64,000 bases of DNA from Macrotis lagotis (taxonomy: Eukaryota > Chordata > Mammalia > Peramelemorphia > Peramelidae): NCBI RefSeq assembly GCF_037893015.1, contig NC_133658.1:880470543-880534542 (forward strand). Direction: 5' to 3'. A program made the translations under genes and the position numbers. The notes under the pieces are model-generated. The model was given only the letters and a program-made list of their open reading frames with translations. It had not been told where the DNA came from and did not search any database. Positions 22,782-35,574 of this stretch are shown here, piece after piece; position 1 is the stretch's first letter; every line of letters begins with the position of its first letter.

Positions 22782-23022
22782 CATAGGTTTCTGATGGGAA
22801 GGTCCAGGAATCACGACACCACTACTGGTATTCACTGCTTTCTTGGTCAGCTGCACGTATACCTTTCCGTGGTCTTTGGAGACGAGGCAGTGGTAGAGGT
22901 CATCATAGCGGACTTCCAGGACGATGGCCTCTCGATCGACATAGTCCCCACTTTTTAGGAAGTAAACCGCTCTGGAGGAGATGAGCACACAGTAGCTGTC
23001 AATGTTCTCCACGGCTATGAAG
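22782..23022 (-). CDS. VPS13D: VPS13D-like, penultimate coding exon (PH-like region)
   Basis: A 241-nt exon on the minus strand. The acceptor reads tttcctcttacag before 23022 and the donor is ATG|GTGAGA at 22782/22781. The first base completes the codon split from the upstream exon (GAG TT + C, giving E-F). Eighty whole codons follow without a stop. Recognisable stretches are FIAVENIDSYCVLISS, YFLKSGDYVDREAIVLEV, RYDDLYHCLVSKDHGKVYVQ and IPGPSHQKPM, all typical of the extreme C-terminal PH-like domain of this VPS13 paralogue. In yeast Vps13 the corresponding domain contributes to membrane and Arf1 binding; that role here is inference. A longer open frame at 22713-23087 is this exon plus intron read-through on both sides. 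The intron to the last exon is 1,445 nt and carries one SINE. Confidence 0.93.
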
Positions 23023-23555
23023 CTGTAAGAGGAAACCAAAGGAGAAATAACATACCAGGATAACCACTGAACTAGAAGAGGTGACAATGGAATCTGTTCC
23101 TGATCCCTGACCCTGTTTACAGCTGGGTTTGTTGCTGGTAGGCAACAAGTGTTTAGAATCAGAGTGAAATGGCAGTAAATCGTGCAAAATAAAAATCACT
23201 ACCCTCAAAGAGTCCATATCCTAATGGAGGAAATAGAAAAAAAATACATACAGGATGTACACCATGTAAAAGAGAAGGTCCTAACTACAGCGGAGAATGG
23301 TAGAAGAGTAGGCAAGGTCTCTTCTGCAGAAGGTAGGATTTGAGTCAAATTCTGAAGGGAGCCAGGGAAGTCAAGTTACATGGGGAACAGCCAAGGGAAG
23401 GCACCAGAATCAGTAGATAGAGGATCTTTGTCAGGAACAGTACTTGAGACAATGTCAGAGGATTGTAGAATAGATGAAGATTAGAAAGTGGAAAGATGGT
23501 TGGAAAGGTGGGAGGATTTTATTTATCCTGGAGGTCATAGAAAGGAGAGGAAGGG

Positions 23556-23583
23556 GGGGAGGGAGGGGGGGGAGGGAGGGAGG

Positions 23584-23642
<59 letters not shown>
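23556..23642 (+). repeat. (GGGA)n/(GA)n microsatellite
   Basis: G-rich GGGA patch followed by about 27 GA units (23,589-23,642), expanded inside the L2 copy. Confidence 0.95.
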
Positions 23643-23643
<1 letters not shown>

Positions 23644-24225
23644 ATGCATTCAAGAAATTGGGAATTAGGTTATGAAGGTTTTTGCCTATCAAATTGAGCA
23701 TTCTGTAGCCAATTCTAAATATAAGAGGGAGACATTTGAGTTTATTAAGGAGGGATAGTGACATGATCAGACCTAGGGATTTTAGGAAAATCACTTTAAT
23801 GGCAATGGAGGATGGACTGGAACGGAGAGAGAACTAAGGCAGGAAGGTCCACCAGCAGCTATTGCAATAATCCAGGTGTGAGGTGATGAGGGCCAGCACC
23901 AGGGTGCTGGCAGGGTCAGAGGAGAGAAGGGGGGGTGTATGTGAGAGATGCTGCAAAGGTGAAATCAAGGTCCTTGGCAACAGCTTGGATGGGGGAGGGG
24001 AGGAATGGTTATGGGCTAGGTGACCAGGAGAATGGTGATGTGATGTTCTCAACAGAGAGAGGCAAGTTTGGAGGGAAAAGACGATAAATTCAATTTTGGA
24101 TATGTTGAGTTTAAGATTCCTACAGTCGAAGTGTTAAATAACATAGCACTTCTGAATGCAGCCCAAACGGATTAAAATGCAATTGAGAACTATTTAACAA
24201 AGTAAATAAAAACACAATAAAACAA

Positions 24226-24350
24226 CATTTTTTGGTAAGGCAATGGGGTTAAGCGACTTGTCCAAGGTCACACAGCTATGTAATCATTAAGTGTCTGAAA
24301 CCAAATTTGAACTCAGGTCCTCCTGAATCCAGGGCTGGTGCCACTTAGCA
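24226..24350 (-). repeat. CORE-SINE, 5'-truncated
   Basis: ttttttggtaaggcaatggg to cagggctggtgccacttag; the head after the 'ccagggctggtg' block is shortened. Confidence 0.88.
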
Positions 24351-24419
24351 ATACATTTTAAAACTAAATAGATATATACAACTGAAAAGGATTCTTATGT
24401 ACGAATTAGTGGCTTTCAC

Positions 24420-24930
24420 TTTTTTCCAAATTTTTATTTTCTGTTCCAAAGCTTCTCCCTCTTTTTACCCTCCCCTCCACATGAAGAAAAGAAATACACT
24501 ATTATATATGAAGTCATACAATATATATTTCCACATTAGCAATGTTGAGAAAAATAAATCAAGTGAAAAAAAATAGGCTTCAAACTGCACTCAGAGTTCT
24601 TCCGTTATCTTTCTGAAGTTGGGCAGAATTTCTCATCGTGAATCTTTTGGAATTGTCCTAGATCATTGTATTGATCACAATAATTATTTTCATAGCTAAT
24701 TATTGTTTCAATATTGCTGTTTCTATGAATATTGTTTTCTGGTTCTGTTCACTTCACTTTGCATCAGTTCACATAAGTCTTTCTAGGTTTTTCTGAAACC
24801 ATCCTGTTCATCATTTCTTGAAGAATAATATATTCCAATAAAATCATGTATTACAACTTGCTGAGCCATTCCCCAATTGATGGGCATCCTCTCAACTTCC
24901 TAGTCTTTGAACAGCCTCATTTCTATTTGA
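24420..24930 (-). mobile_element. L1 3' UTR piece
   Basis: ggttctgttcacttcacttt gcatcagttc... and ccattccccaattgatgggc are the inverted form of the L1 3' UTR seen at 30.2 and 41.2 kb. Confidence 0.7.
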
Positions 24931-25930
24931 GTCTGACACCACTGGTTCTACTGTACATTCAGTTCAAAATGTCTAATAAGAAGTTGGAGATATGAGACTG
25001 GGCAGGAGAGAGGCTATGGCTGGATAACTAGATCTGCATATCATCACAATAGAAATTACAGAATCCATGGGAAGTGATATGATCCCCAAAGAAGTAGTTT
25101 AGAGAGAGATGAGAAGGGGACTTAGGACAGAACTCTCTGGGATACCATGAGGAATGGGCATGATTCAGATGAGATCCAGCAAAGGAGGCAAAAAAGGAAC
25201 AGTCAGAGAGGTGGGAGGAGAACCAGGACAGTGTCTTGAAAAACTAGGAGAAAATAGTGAGGCTGCAGTGAGGTTGTGAGAATGAGAATGAGAACTGAGA
25301 AAAGATCACTGATTTTGGCAATTAAGAGTGAGAGGGTTAAAAAAGGATGAATGGAAAGGAAGCAAAGGCTTTGAGTGTTGGTGACTTTTTCAAGGTCTTT
25401 AGTCATTAAGGAGAGAGATGCAAAGCAATGCCTTTGTTATTAAAGATGGGGGAAATCTGGGCATGTTTGTAGGTAGCAAGGAAACAGAAGGACACAGAAA
25501 AAGTGGGGAGAGTGGGGACAGGTTGTTGGGGCAGGATCAAAAATAAATACCCAAGGCAAAAAGATATCTTTATGCTAGACAAGGATGATAAAGTTGCTAA
25601 TGTGAGAAGACATGAAAATGATGTGATATAATGAAGTGAGGAAAAGAGAAAACTCTTGGCAAATGACCTTAATTTCTTTTTCTCTGAACATTATTAGAGT
25701 ATAACTATATATATGTTAAAGTCTAGGAGTTAGGATGCTTGTGAGACAGGCCCTGGATTCATTAGGGAGGGAAAGAGAATGTCCTGTGAGTCAGCAAATA
25801 AAGCTGTAGTAAATCAATGACTGTGGTGGAGGTAGAGTCTGAAGGTAGCAGTGAGGAAAGAGTAGTTAGAGAATATGACTAAAAGTGCAGTCAGTGTTGG
25901 AGAGAGGGTGTTAGATGGAGTCAGAAGATG

Positions 25931-26579
25931 GAAGTAGTGATAAAGGAAAAGAATTAAGATGAAAGAAAATTTGCTAATTGTAGATCAGGAATTCCAAGGA
26001 GCAAAAGTCCTAGCTGTCTACACTGCAAGAGCATTTAAACAATGAAAAATCAAAAACAGGAAAAAAGATCAAATGTTAAACGCTGACCACAGTCTTGGAA
26101 CTTGTGCTACTGATGGAATAGCACCACAGCTCTAGGCAGGCCAGCCTCCACCTGTGGAGGTGGGCAGACTAAAGGCCATGTCAGAAACTGAGGGGACACT
26201 GGGCAAGAAGAGATCCTTGACAGACAGCAAGACCATGGTCTGTTCCTGCTGTAACTTCCCCTCCTGGGTCATAGAGACCCAGGAAGCACCACTTCTCTTT
26301 CTGTTGAAAGCCTTCCCCCAAGCCCTCTGGCTCTGTGATCAGAGAGCATATGTGTGTGCCTCCTATTCTTCCTCCAACCAGGCTGCATGTTTGTTGAGGG
26401 CAGGGCTTTGTTATAATTTACCTTTTATTTTCTTCAGTGTTGATCACAACAATTCAATGGTCGAAACAACATCTGCATTCCACCAATATTTATAATGCAG
26501 TCTGTAATATATGATTTTGCATGGCTTGCTAGCATTGTCTTTTTAGATGCCTTATGTCAAGAGATGGTTAAGAGAGTAG
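25931..26579. other. Unassigned sequence
   Basis: A 113-codon plus frame (26,154-26,495) contains Cys-rich patches but no known domain. Part of it resembles an L2-like tail (gttgagggcagggctttgtt). Taken as noncoding. Confidence 0.4.
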
Positions 26580-26730
26580 AGTAGAAAGAGCCCCCGACTC
26601 AGAAAAAGGAAATACACTTTCAAGTTCATATACTAACCCACATTGGCTCTATGGCCATGGTTAAGGCACTTTGTCCCTTTGAGACTCAGTTTCCTTCATG
26701 GGAAAAGAAGCATAATGGTTCTTGCCCTTT
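26580..26730 (+). repeat. Old MIR-like SINE
   Basis: gtagaaagagcccccgactc ... tttgagactcagtttccttc. Confidence 0.5.
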
Positions 26731-26886
26731 TTTGAAGAAGACCAAAATGATATCACTATGTTTGAGACAAATAACCATGTGTCTGACTGTGGGTGACCAG
26801 ACATAAAAGCAGCATAATTACAAATTCTTAGTTTTTTCCTCTGCCCCCCAGACCCACAGGAAGGGCCCTTAAAAATAAAACTAGTT

Positions 26887-27040
26887 TGGGGTGACTAGGT
26901 GGTGCAGTAGATAGAGCAGTGGCCTGGAGTTGGGAGGACCTGAGTTCAAATCCAGTGTCAGACACTTAATAATTACCTAGGTGTGTGGCCTTGGGCAAGT
27001 CACTTAACCCCAATGCCTTGCAAAAAACTAAAAATAAAAA
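26887..27040 (+). repeat. CORE-SINE
   Basis: ggggtgactaggtggtgcag head to an A-rich tail. Approximate duplication aaactag on both sides. Confidence 0.92.
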
Positions 27041-27353
27041 AATTAAAAACTAGCTCAAAACCCTTCATTTTACAGATGGGGAAATTGAGGCTGGGAAGTT
27101 ATTTGCTTAGGCTCACACAGGTAGTAAATTAGGATGATGACATCATTTATATGTCCTGTTCCTTGCCCCCTTTCTCTACCACCCCTTCCCCCTTTCAGTT
27201 CTAGTATTCATTTGTTCCCTATTCCTTTTGACCTTACAAATCTTCCATATATGTATCTGTCTTATCTGGCGTTGAGATCCATTATACAAGAAAAATAAGG
27301 CAAAGTTGTTATTTATTTTGCATAAACTATCTCACTTACAAAAATGAATCTAC

Positions 27354-27515
27354 GGGGCGGCTAGGTGGCACAGTGGATAAAGCACCGGCCCTGGAGTCAG
27401 GAGTACCTGGGTTCAAATCCAGTCTCAGACACTTAATAATTACCTAGCTGTGTGGCCTTGGGCAAGCCACTTAACCCCATTTGCCTTGCAAAAAAAAAAA
27501 AAACTAAACAAAAAG
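27354..27515 (+). repeat. CORE-SINE, well preserved
   Basis: Near-consensus copy from ggggcggctaggtggcacag to an A-rich tail, flanked by aaaaatgaat (27,340-27,349 and again near 27,516). Confidence 0.95.
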
Positions 27516-27524
27516 AAAAATGAA

Positions 27525-28740
27525 TTTTCAACATACCAGTAAAGACTGAGATTTCTAGAATACCAAAGGTCCCACTTATTCTCTTTAAAGAAATGAAATC
27601 TTCTCTAGTTAGTAATTCAGCTTAAAGACTGGCTATTCAGAACCTTCATACTTAATAGGATCTATATCTCTGACCTTTTCTTATTCTCATTGGTTGTACC
27701 TTTTGCCATAAATGAATTCTCAGAGTTTACCATGCTAAAGAGAGGGGTTTTCTCTACCTGCCCTTTCTTTCCTTGTGGAGTTTGATAAGATTCTGCCACC
27801 TTAGAAAGAAGAACATTCATTTATGGTGCCTGTCTTATCCAAACTTTGGTTCCTGAAATAACTTTCAGGGCTCATAAGAAGAGCTGGGGTGTTAGGTTCC
27901 AAATACTTCTTTTTTGGTCTCTAGAGTGTCAAGGTTGGAGCCCCTTTGGATTTCACTATCATAACTTAAGGCTAAGACTAAAGACTGATTCTGTTAGTAA
28001 TTATAATGAGTTCTCACAGGAATTTAACTTCTTTCTGCCTTGGTTTCCAAATCAGTTAAAAATAGATGGCATCTATCCAGCAAGGAGGTTCAGATGAGAT
28101 CATGGAGTGGAATAGCATTCATTGTAATATCAGACCAATATCAAGGGGTGCTTCATGTGTCACTTCCCAGACTGAGCTAGAGGTCCCTAATGGTTTCCAA
28201 TTGTTGATCAAATTAAAACCAAAGCCAGGATAGCTAGCTGCTTGATGGGAGGCAGGCTGCCCAGTTCCTACAAACCTATGTCAACAAAATCTTGAAACTG
28301 GCAAATAATGAACAAGACATCCAATGAGAATCAAGAGTTAAATGATATCTTCCACTCCAGAACCATACAAGTCTGCCAGAAGGCCATGGTAAGAGGTGCT
28401 CCCAAGCAAAGTAAATACCAGCGCAGCCAAAGGATACCTATAAATGGCAAGATTAGACACAGGTCCAGAGGCAATAAATAAAGTTCTCCTGACTTTTCCA
28501 AAGAGTATGGTATCCTAAGGGTCAGATCAGGACAGACTGGGCACCTAGGGCTCTAGGGTCCTGATAGGCCAGAGAAGTCCCCTTGAAGATCTAGCACTTT
28601 GAACCTCAAAGATTTGACAGCACAAAAATCCAGTATGTTAGGGCAATGACACATGGTGGAATTTGTAGAGTGTACTATCCTGACTACTCTACCACAAAGT
28701 ATAGCTGGAATAGAGGCAAAAGTCCTAATTCAGGAACTAA
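27525..28740. other. Unassigned intronic sequence
   Basis: Unique AT-rich DNA; no gene, exon or confident repeat recognised. Confidence 0.45.
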
Positions 28741-31320
28741 AGCTGAAAATTTGAATAAATAATACACAATAAGTATAAACAATTATTAAAAATCTAGCTC
28801 CATAACTGCTAAAAGCAGAGACTCAAAGTAAACTATGATTTTCCCAATGAGATTATATGGATACCTGGGGGGGGGGGAATTTAAAAAATTAAAATTATTA
28901 TGAAAAGAATTGGAAAAAAACTTAACAGCTTAGTATGAAATCCCTAGAATAGCCTAAACAGAAACCAGTGACTACATGAGATAACAAAGAATATTTGAAT
29001 AAAATTTAGAAATTGAAAAAAAAATAAAATGTAAGATATCACAAATTGACCTAGAAAGCAGGTAAAGAAGAGAAAGAATTTAAGAACCATTGAACTTTCT
29101 GAAAATCATTTTTAAAGACTAGACACTGAATTTCAAGAATTCATAAAGAAAAACTATCAACATCTATTAGAACCAGAGGGCAAAATGAAAACAGAAATAA
29201 TTACAGAAAAGAACCCCAAAAGGAAAAGTCCCAAGAATGTTATGGCTAACATTCAAAGCTCCTACATCAAAGAAAAAGACTGAAAAGCTTCAGAAAGAAG
29301 GAAATAAAGTAGCTACTTTATATAAGGAACTACAGTGAGAATCACATATGATCTGGGAGCTGCCCCTGAAAATAATTATGAAATAGAATATCCCAAAAGA
29401 TAAAAGTCAAAAACTTATAATCAAGAAAAACTTACCCTGCAAAGGGGTAGAAATGGGTTCTTTATGGGAATAGAGGTCTTACAAGTTCTATAAAAGGACA
29501 AGTTACAAATTCAAGAGTCCAGAGAAATCTAGCAATATAAATGTATTTGAGCAACTAGAAGAAGTTATAGGACAATGTAACAACAATCTGAAGTAGAGTA
29601 TAAACAAGTGGTTAAAATAAGAAAACCTGAGATCTTAGGAATGGATTGGTTTTTGGGACTGAGGTTTTAGGGTTTTAAGAGGAGAAAGAGAAGGGAGAAA
29701 AAAAGCAGAATAAATGGGCAAAAAAAAGGAGAGAAAAACTGGCTAGAAATTATAATTGGGGTGTGTGTGAAGAAGGGTACACAAATGTGGAGAAAAAGAT
29801 GGGGGGGCGATGATTAGCATATGAATTTCAATCAACTGAAATGGACAAAGGATGGTTAAACAGAGTCCGGTGCAGAAAGACCTCAAACTCAACAAGGAAA
29901 TAAGTATGAAATATAAGTGGGATGTTAAGAGAAAGGAATTATCACAAGCAAAACAAACTTCCTAATTCTGAAGGGGAACATTAAAAAAAGAGGGAGAAAA
30001 GCAAATAAAAGAACTAGAATTAAGAAAATACTTTAGGGGCGGCTAGGTGGTGCAGTGGATAAAGCACTGGCCCTGGAGTCAGGAGTACCTGGGTTCAAAT
30101 CTGGTCTCAGACACTTAATAATTACCTAGCTGCTGTGTGGCCTTGGGCAAACCACTTAACCCCGTTTGCCTTGCAAAAACCTAAAAAAAATATACTTTAA
30201 ATTGCCTCTCAGACAGCTAGAGAATGGCTGAACAAATTGGAATATAAATATAAAGGAGCATCATTGTACTGTAAAGATAAGGGGCAATTTGAGAGAACCT
30301 GAGGCAAAGTGAAGTTTAAACAATGACAATGTTGCAAAAAGAGCAAGTTGGAAAGATTTTGATCAAAGCAAGGATGTATCCTGTCTCCAATACATTTCTG
30401 CACAAAGCTACTTTGTGGGTTCATTCTGTTTGACTGTGCTAATTTGTTACAAGGTACAAAATTTCTCCTCTTTCTAATTAAGGTGGGGGGGGTCAGGAAG
30501 CAGGATAGGAACAGTTATGACAACACAAAAAGAGGGCCTTTGAAACATTTTTTAAAATGAAGGAAGTTCAAGAGGAAACAGACAAACAAAATAATAGGAG
30601 GGAGAAGGTGTGGGATGAACCTCACAGTCTTAATCTGCAATGAACAAAGAAGCAGTGAATACACAAAGACACAAATGGACACAAAGAGTCTGATGTAAAA
30701 ATATATCAGACTCAACAGGGAAACATTGGGATTAGGGAGCAAGATGGTTAAGATGAGGATAATACAGGGGAAGGAAGAGTCAGAAGCAAAACAAACTAAC
30801 TGATCTCGGAGGAAGAATTAAAAAGTAGTGAAAACCCCCCCAAAGAATGAGACTCTTAGAGATATGTGAGATGCCCCTTTGTCTCCTGGGGAGTGGCTGT
30901 CCCAGTGATGGCACATGAAGGTTGTTAATATGTGACTCAAGTGTAATGGCAGAGAAGCCTAGTTGTATAAACTGATGCAGAGTGAAGTACTCATAATCTA
31001 TAATCAGCAGAACCTTTTACACAAGGACATCACCATGATAAAGAAAGACTAGAGAATCCCGATCCAGCTGATGACTAAACATGTCTCTCTCTAGAAGACC
31101 CATGATGATGAGGATTGCTGCCCACTTCCTGACCAAGAGGGGACATCTGGACCATGGCCACCACATGAATATATTTTGCTTATTTTTTTTTACAAGTATT
31201 TTCCTTCCTTCTTTCTCTTGGTTAATGGATACTGGGGGGAATGGTGGGGGAAAGGAACAATACGGATGCCAAAAAAGTGAGGGTCATTGTAATAGTTTAA
31301 AAAATGCATAAAGAAGAACA
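28741..31320 (+). mobile_element. LINE, L1 or half-L1-like, degenerate
   Basis: 28,900-29,540 resembles the ORF1-proximal part of a marsupial L1-like element (attagaaccagagggcaaaa, gaccccaaaaggaaaagtcc-like, gatctgggagctgcc). 30,195-30,500 and 30,890-31,320 are two pieces of the 3' UTR (actgatgcagagtgaagt, cagcagaacc). No ORF2 sequence is visible between them. Boundaries are rough; a SINE splits the element at 30,037. Confidence 0.5.
30037..30187 (+). repeat. CORE-SINE
   Basis: ggggcggctaggtggtgcag to the A tail. An imperfect duplication of aaatactttа-type sequence flanks it. An extra 'gct' interrupts the core (tagctgctgtgtgg). Confidence 0.94.
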
Positions 31321-32960
31321 GAAGGAAGTAGATCATCAGGACAGTTTTAAAAGTAATGTATATTTTAAAAAGTAAGCAATGTGAAATGGAGATTTATGGT
31401 TTCATATAAAATCCTCTTTCTGTATTCTGCTGTGTGTATGGAAAAACTCTTTTGGGGTGTTTAAGCTCAGGATAAAACATAAGCTTTTAAAAAAGTGTCC
31501 TGTGAATAATTTACAGGGGAGATAAAACACATACAAATAATAGTTAATTGTACCATCCAAAGTAAAGACATTTTAATAAAGAGTGCTAAATGAATAACAT
31601 AATCTTTAAAAAAGAATCTAAGACAAACTTTATCTTGATACTTCTGTTCTTGCAGACTCTTAAAAAACAGAATTTCAGAGCTGAAAAACCACATTTGACA
31701 CATGAGGAAACTGAGGCTCCGTAAGTGACTTGCCTAAGGTCACATAGCTGGTATCTCCTAGTTCTTCATTCCTTCCACCACATGATACCATTTTTCTTTG
31801 TTTCATATATGCATCAGTTCTTTTTCTTAGCTAGACTGAAATCTCTTTGAGGAGTCTCATACTTTTCATCCCTCATGGCTCCTCCCATAGAGCTAGGCAC
31901 CCCAGGAATGCTTAGCAAAGATATACACTCTCCGATTATGATCTTTCTAAGCAGACACCTATGATGGAAGCTAGGAATGATTTTCCATTTCTAAGTAGCT
32001 GGCAACAGTATGTAAGGCCAGAATTCCAACAGTTTAAGTCTAAAATTAGAAATCCCCAGTGGACTTTAGTGACCAGGCCCACTACCATAGAATTTCTCAT
32101 GTCCTATGCTCTGCAAGTCTCCAGGAAGAGATGTTGTTGAATGGAATCTGAAATCCCTTCTTCTCTCTGGGTTCAAACAGGGTGGGAATGAAGAGAGAAT
32201 TCACTAACCATTAGAAAAGTATTATCTTCCCCAAGACCAGAGGCTCCATCCCATAGTATGCTAGAATCTGACCTGGGTGTGTCTGATGCCAGCTAAAAAC
32301 CAGGAAACTGTCAACAGATCTCAAGCATATTGGAGGCAAGTAAGATGGCACCAGGGGATAACAAGGGAGCCTTCTTGGAGAGCATGGGCAAAGCTGCTCA
32401 GCAAGGTCACCAGCGGGGGGGGGAGACAGGGCAGTGGAAGGAAGCAAGCATTACAATGGAAAAAACCATCTGTTCAATGCAGGAGTGAAAGCTCAATGGT
32501 TTATGAGATTTGATTTTTCTTCCTTCAGAAGAACAGGGAGTTTTCTCCTGCTGATTTGGCAACACCAGCAATGGACACAACATGAACTTTATAAGGGACT
32601 GAGATCTTTCAATAAGGGTTGTTCCTCTTCACACCCATGGCTGGGGTTGTTGAAATTAATTGTGCTCTCACTGTACACAGAGAAATGCTTTTTATAGGTT
32701 TTAAAATAGACTTCTTTCTAATAAGCCTCTGCTTCTTCTCTCCTACCCATGGTCAGGGGTCCTCAGTCCTGCCCAGAGCCTCTTCTGCAGACTTAAAAAG
32801 CTGGAGAGGGTTAAGCTTCAGGAGATTCTGGGCACTGGTCCAGGCTCTGTGGCTAAGGCACCAAGTGTAACTTTCCCCAAATCACCTAACTTCTATGGGC
32901 CCAGCTGCCTCCTCGGATGGGTATAACAACAATTGCCATCTTACCTCATTGAAGATGTGA
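31321..32960. other. Unassigned, one MIR remnant
   Basis: 31,690-31,760 is a minus MIR core (acatgaggaaactgaggctc). The rest is unique, with no gene or exon recognised. Confidence 0.45.
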
Positions 32961-32965
32961 TGTGA

Positions 32966-33040
<75 letters not shown>
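32966..33040 (+). repeat. (GTGTAT)n-(GT)n compound microsatellite
   Basis: Hexamer GTGTAT repeats (32,966-33,000) run into about 17 GT units (33,006-33,040). Confidence 0.95.
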
Positions 33041-33043
<3 letters not shown>

Positions 33044-33845
33044 AGAAAAGGAAAAGCAGCATGTAAATTAAGGAAAGAAGAGTAACCTCCTATTCTGAGT
33101 TTCTAGATACATCTTTTGGAGACAGAAAACTTGTTGATATTCATGTTTCTGGGTCCTTTATAAAAGGCACCCCCTGCAGATGTCAAGCTTTCTTGTGAGA
33201 TCTTCTGAAGATTTCATAACTAAAGAAGAGCAGACAGAGACAGAGTCTTCAGAAACAAAAAAGAAAGATAGGCCAGGGCGGGGGCGGGAGGAGCTTCTGT
33301 TGTCCTGACACCAGGATCTGCAGGGAATCTATCTTTTCTGGTCTTCTGAGCAGCTACTTCCTTGCCCATTCCTACTCCCCCTTTAATCTTACCCCCATTT
33401 CCAAGCTAAAGATGCCCAAAGCAGGAAAAATACTGAGAACACAAATGACCTGAACTTTGAGTGTGGTGGACATGAGGGACATGCATATCCGGGAAGCAAT
33501 TAGAACTAACTTCTACGGTAAACCCACTCCCAAGTGGGGAATACCAGTGCTTTATAAGGGTTTACAAAATGCTTTCTCTCCTAAACCCTGTGAAGTGGAG
33601 AGGACAAGTACCTGGACAATAACCCTCATTTTACAGATTGGGAAACTGAGCTCAGAGGGAGTGGAAATGACTTGCCAAGAATCAGAAAGCTTGGCCATTG
33701 TCAGAGTCAGTCTTCCTGGTGCCAGGGCTGGCATTCTAGCTAGCGCAGGGCCAATAAGCAAAGTCAGTGAGTGACACGTGCAGCCTTTGGACCAGTCCTG
33801 GAAGGTCGATCTGATTCAGTTCCTTCAAATTGTTTTTCTTTCCTT
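33041..33845. other. Unassigned with MIR remnant
   Basis: 33,560-33,700 shows a minus MIR-like core (cattttacagattgggaaac). The 105-codon frame (33,457-33,774) runs through it. No gene. Confidence 0.45.
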
Positions 33846-34020
33846 TTCCACAGCCTGGGGTTCAGCACATCCTCTCCTTTGCTGATTACTACCCTGAGAG
33901 CTGTGCTCTGCATCACTCCTCAGTGGACCTTTCAAGAGCCACACTGATGCCGACGAGTTCCTCATTAGCTGCAGGTGCTAATGCTGCAGCCACACATGTT
34001 GTGGCTCATGTCTAGACACC
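33846..34020. promoter_or_regulatory. Candidate conserved noncoding element
   Basis: Unique, non-repetitive block with a 7-bp inverted repeat CATTAGC (33,963-33,969) / GCTAATG (33,977-33,983). Both arms hold a TAAT homeodomain core and the spacer overlaps the E-box CAGGTG. Conservation itself cannot be seen here. Confidence 0.3.
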
Positions 34021-35484
34021 ACAGGCTTTCACACCATTTCCATGGATGAGGAAAGTGGTGTTTAAGGTATGACTGCCCCCAAGATGATAATCTGGTATTG
34101 GTCACTCAGTTACTCTCCTGGGAAGCACAAAAGGAAGACACAAACATGCTCTCAGACTCAGCCTGGATAGTGGGCCTTTACCCCCTTTGATCTATTATTA
34201 ACTTGGAGTGAGGGAAATTGAAAAAATTTGGCCAGAAACACAAAGCATCTGGATGAGCTTTGCCCTTCATAGAAAATAGAGAACCAGATCCATCCAGGCC
34301 AATCCTCTGTATTCACATTCCAGGGTCGTGGAAGAGGCAGTATTTTCTTTCTCTAAAATCCATATTTTAACATAGGATGTGTGCTTTAATGTATGCACAC
34401 ACACACAGACACAGACACACAAATACATACATATGCGCTGTTACAGCTGCTATACTCAGGAGAAAACAATGATTATTACAGTTCTCATTTCTATAACACT
34501 AAGATTTCAAAATACTTTCTTTGGATTTGATTCAGGAAGGGGATGATGGAGGAAAAGCAATTTGGCTATACTGGGGTTTCTTTAGTGAATATGGGCTTGA
34601 CCAAAAAAATTTTTTTACAATCGAAAATATTTCCGTATGAACATATATAAATAAAATATAATTTATATTTTAAACTTGTTATGGCATCATAATTCATAGT
34701 ATAGATCACTAACAGTTACAACTCTGTGATGAAGCAGTGATCTCTCCAAGCCCTACAGATCTTTGGGGAAGAAGCCACACCATCCTCCTCCACTCCCACC
34801 TCGAAGACAATGTAAATTCCATTACAATGAGCAGGATCTTTTTCTTCCACTCTGTTTTTGCACACTCTCCACCTCCCCCCCATACCTCAGAAGACCATGC
34901 ACATCATGGGTACTTGCACTTTAAGAACAGACAGGATCATAAGGGTCCTTACTATTAGCCAACCTAAAGAAACCAAGATCAGATTCTGAATCAAAGCTGA
35001 TAGCTACCCAAGAAGTCCAAGAGGAGACACACAGAGAATGATGAGTTTACAACCTTCCCCTTCCAACCTGACCTCCTGCTGGTCTGGGAGCCTGCATCTT
35101 ACCTTTTCCTAATGTCACAGCAAAAACAGAAACATCCTGATAGGAGAAGATGGTGATTTTTAAAATGACAGCTAAACTAGGTCCTATCGGAATTCAGCAG
35201 CACATGCTAAAAACCTGGCTGGTGGGTATGGTGAAGTAAGTGAAAATGGAGAAATTCTCACAACTCTTGATTTAACTTGGTGATTGTAACTCTTAAAAGG
35301 AAAGCTTTTTATTCCAGGAGCATCTCTCACAGAACTCCACTCTGCCATCTAATTCATCCCCCAATGTGTCCCTAACTCAACAGATGCTAATTCAGAGATC
35401 TTAATTTCCTGTTCTCTGAGCAAAAGCTTAGGTCACATCCCCCACAAAAAGCCCTGGAAGATTTAAAGCTTAAGGCCTTATATA

Positions 35485-35487
<3 letters not shown>
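34021..35487. other. Unassigned intronic sequence
   Basis: Contains a short ACAC patch (34,395-34,425). No gene, exon or transposon recognised. Confidence 0.45.

Positions 35488-35574
<87 letters not shown>

Larger units (their letters stand above)
23300..25930 (-). mobile_element. L2/CR1-type LINE, interrupted
   Basis: Same element as at 11.4 kb. On the minus strand the ALITSHLDYCNS motif of the late L2 ORF lies near 23,870. The copy is split by a SINE (24,226-24,350) and an inverted L1 piece (about 24,420-24,930) and resumes with agaagttggagatatgagac near 24,980. Confidence 0.8.

Noticed and set aside
21205..23022. Assignment to VPS13A or VPS13C
   Set aside because: As remembered, those paralogues have different extreme C-termini. 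No GNA14 exon, expected next to VPS13A's 3' end in mammals, was seen. VPS13C is not fully excluded without a database search.
26154..26495. 113-codon plus-strand frame with several Cys
   Set aside because: No recognisable zinc-binding spacing, opposite strand to the gene, and the 3' part resembles an L2 tail.
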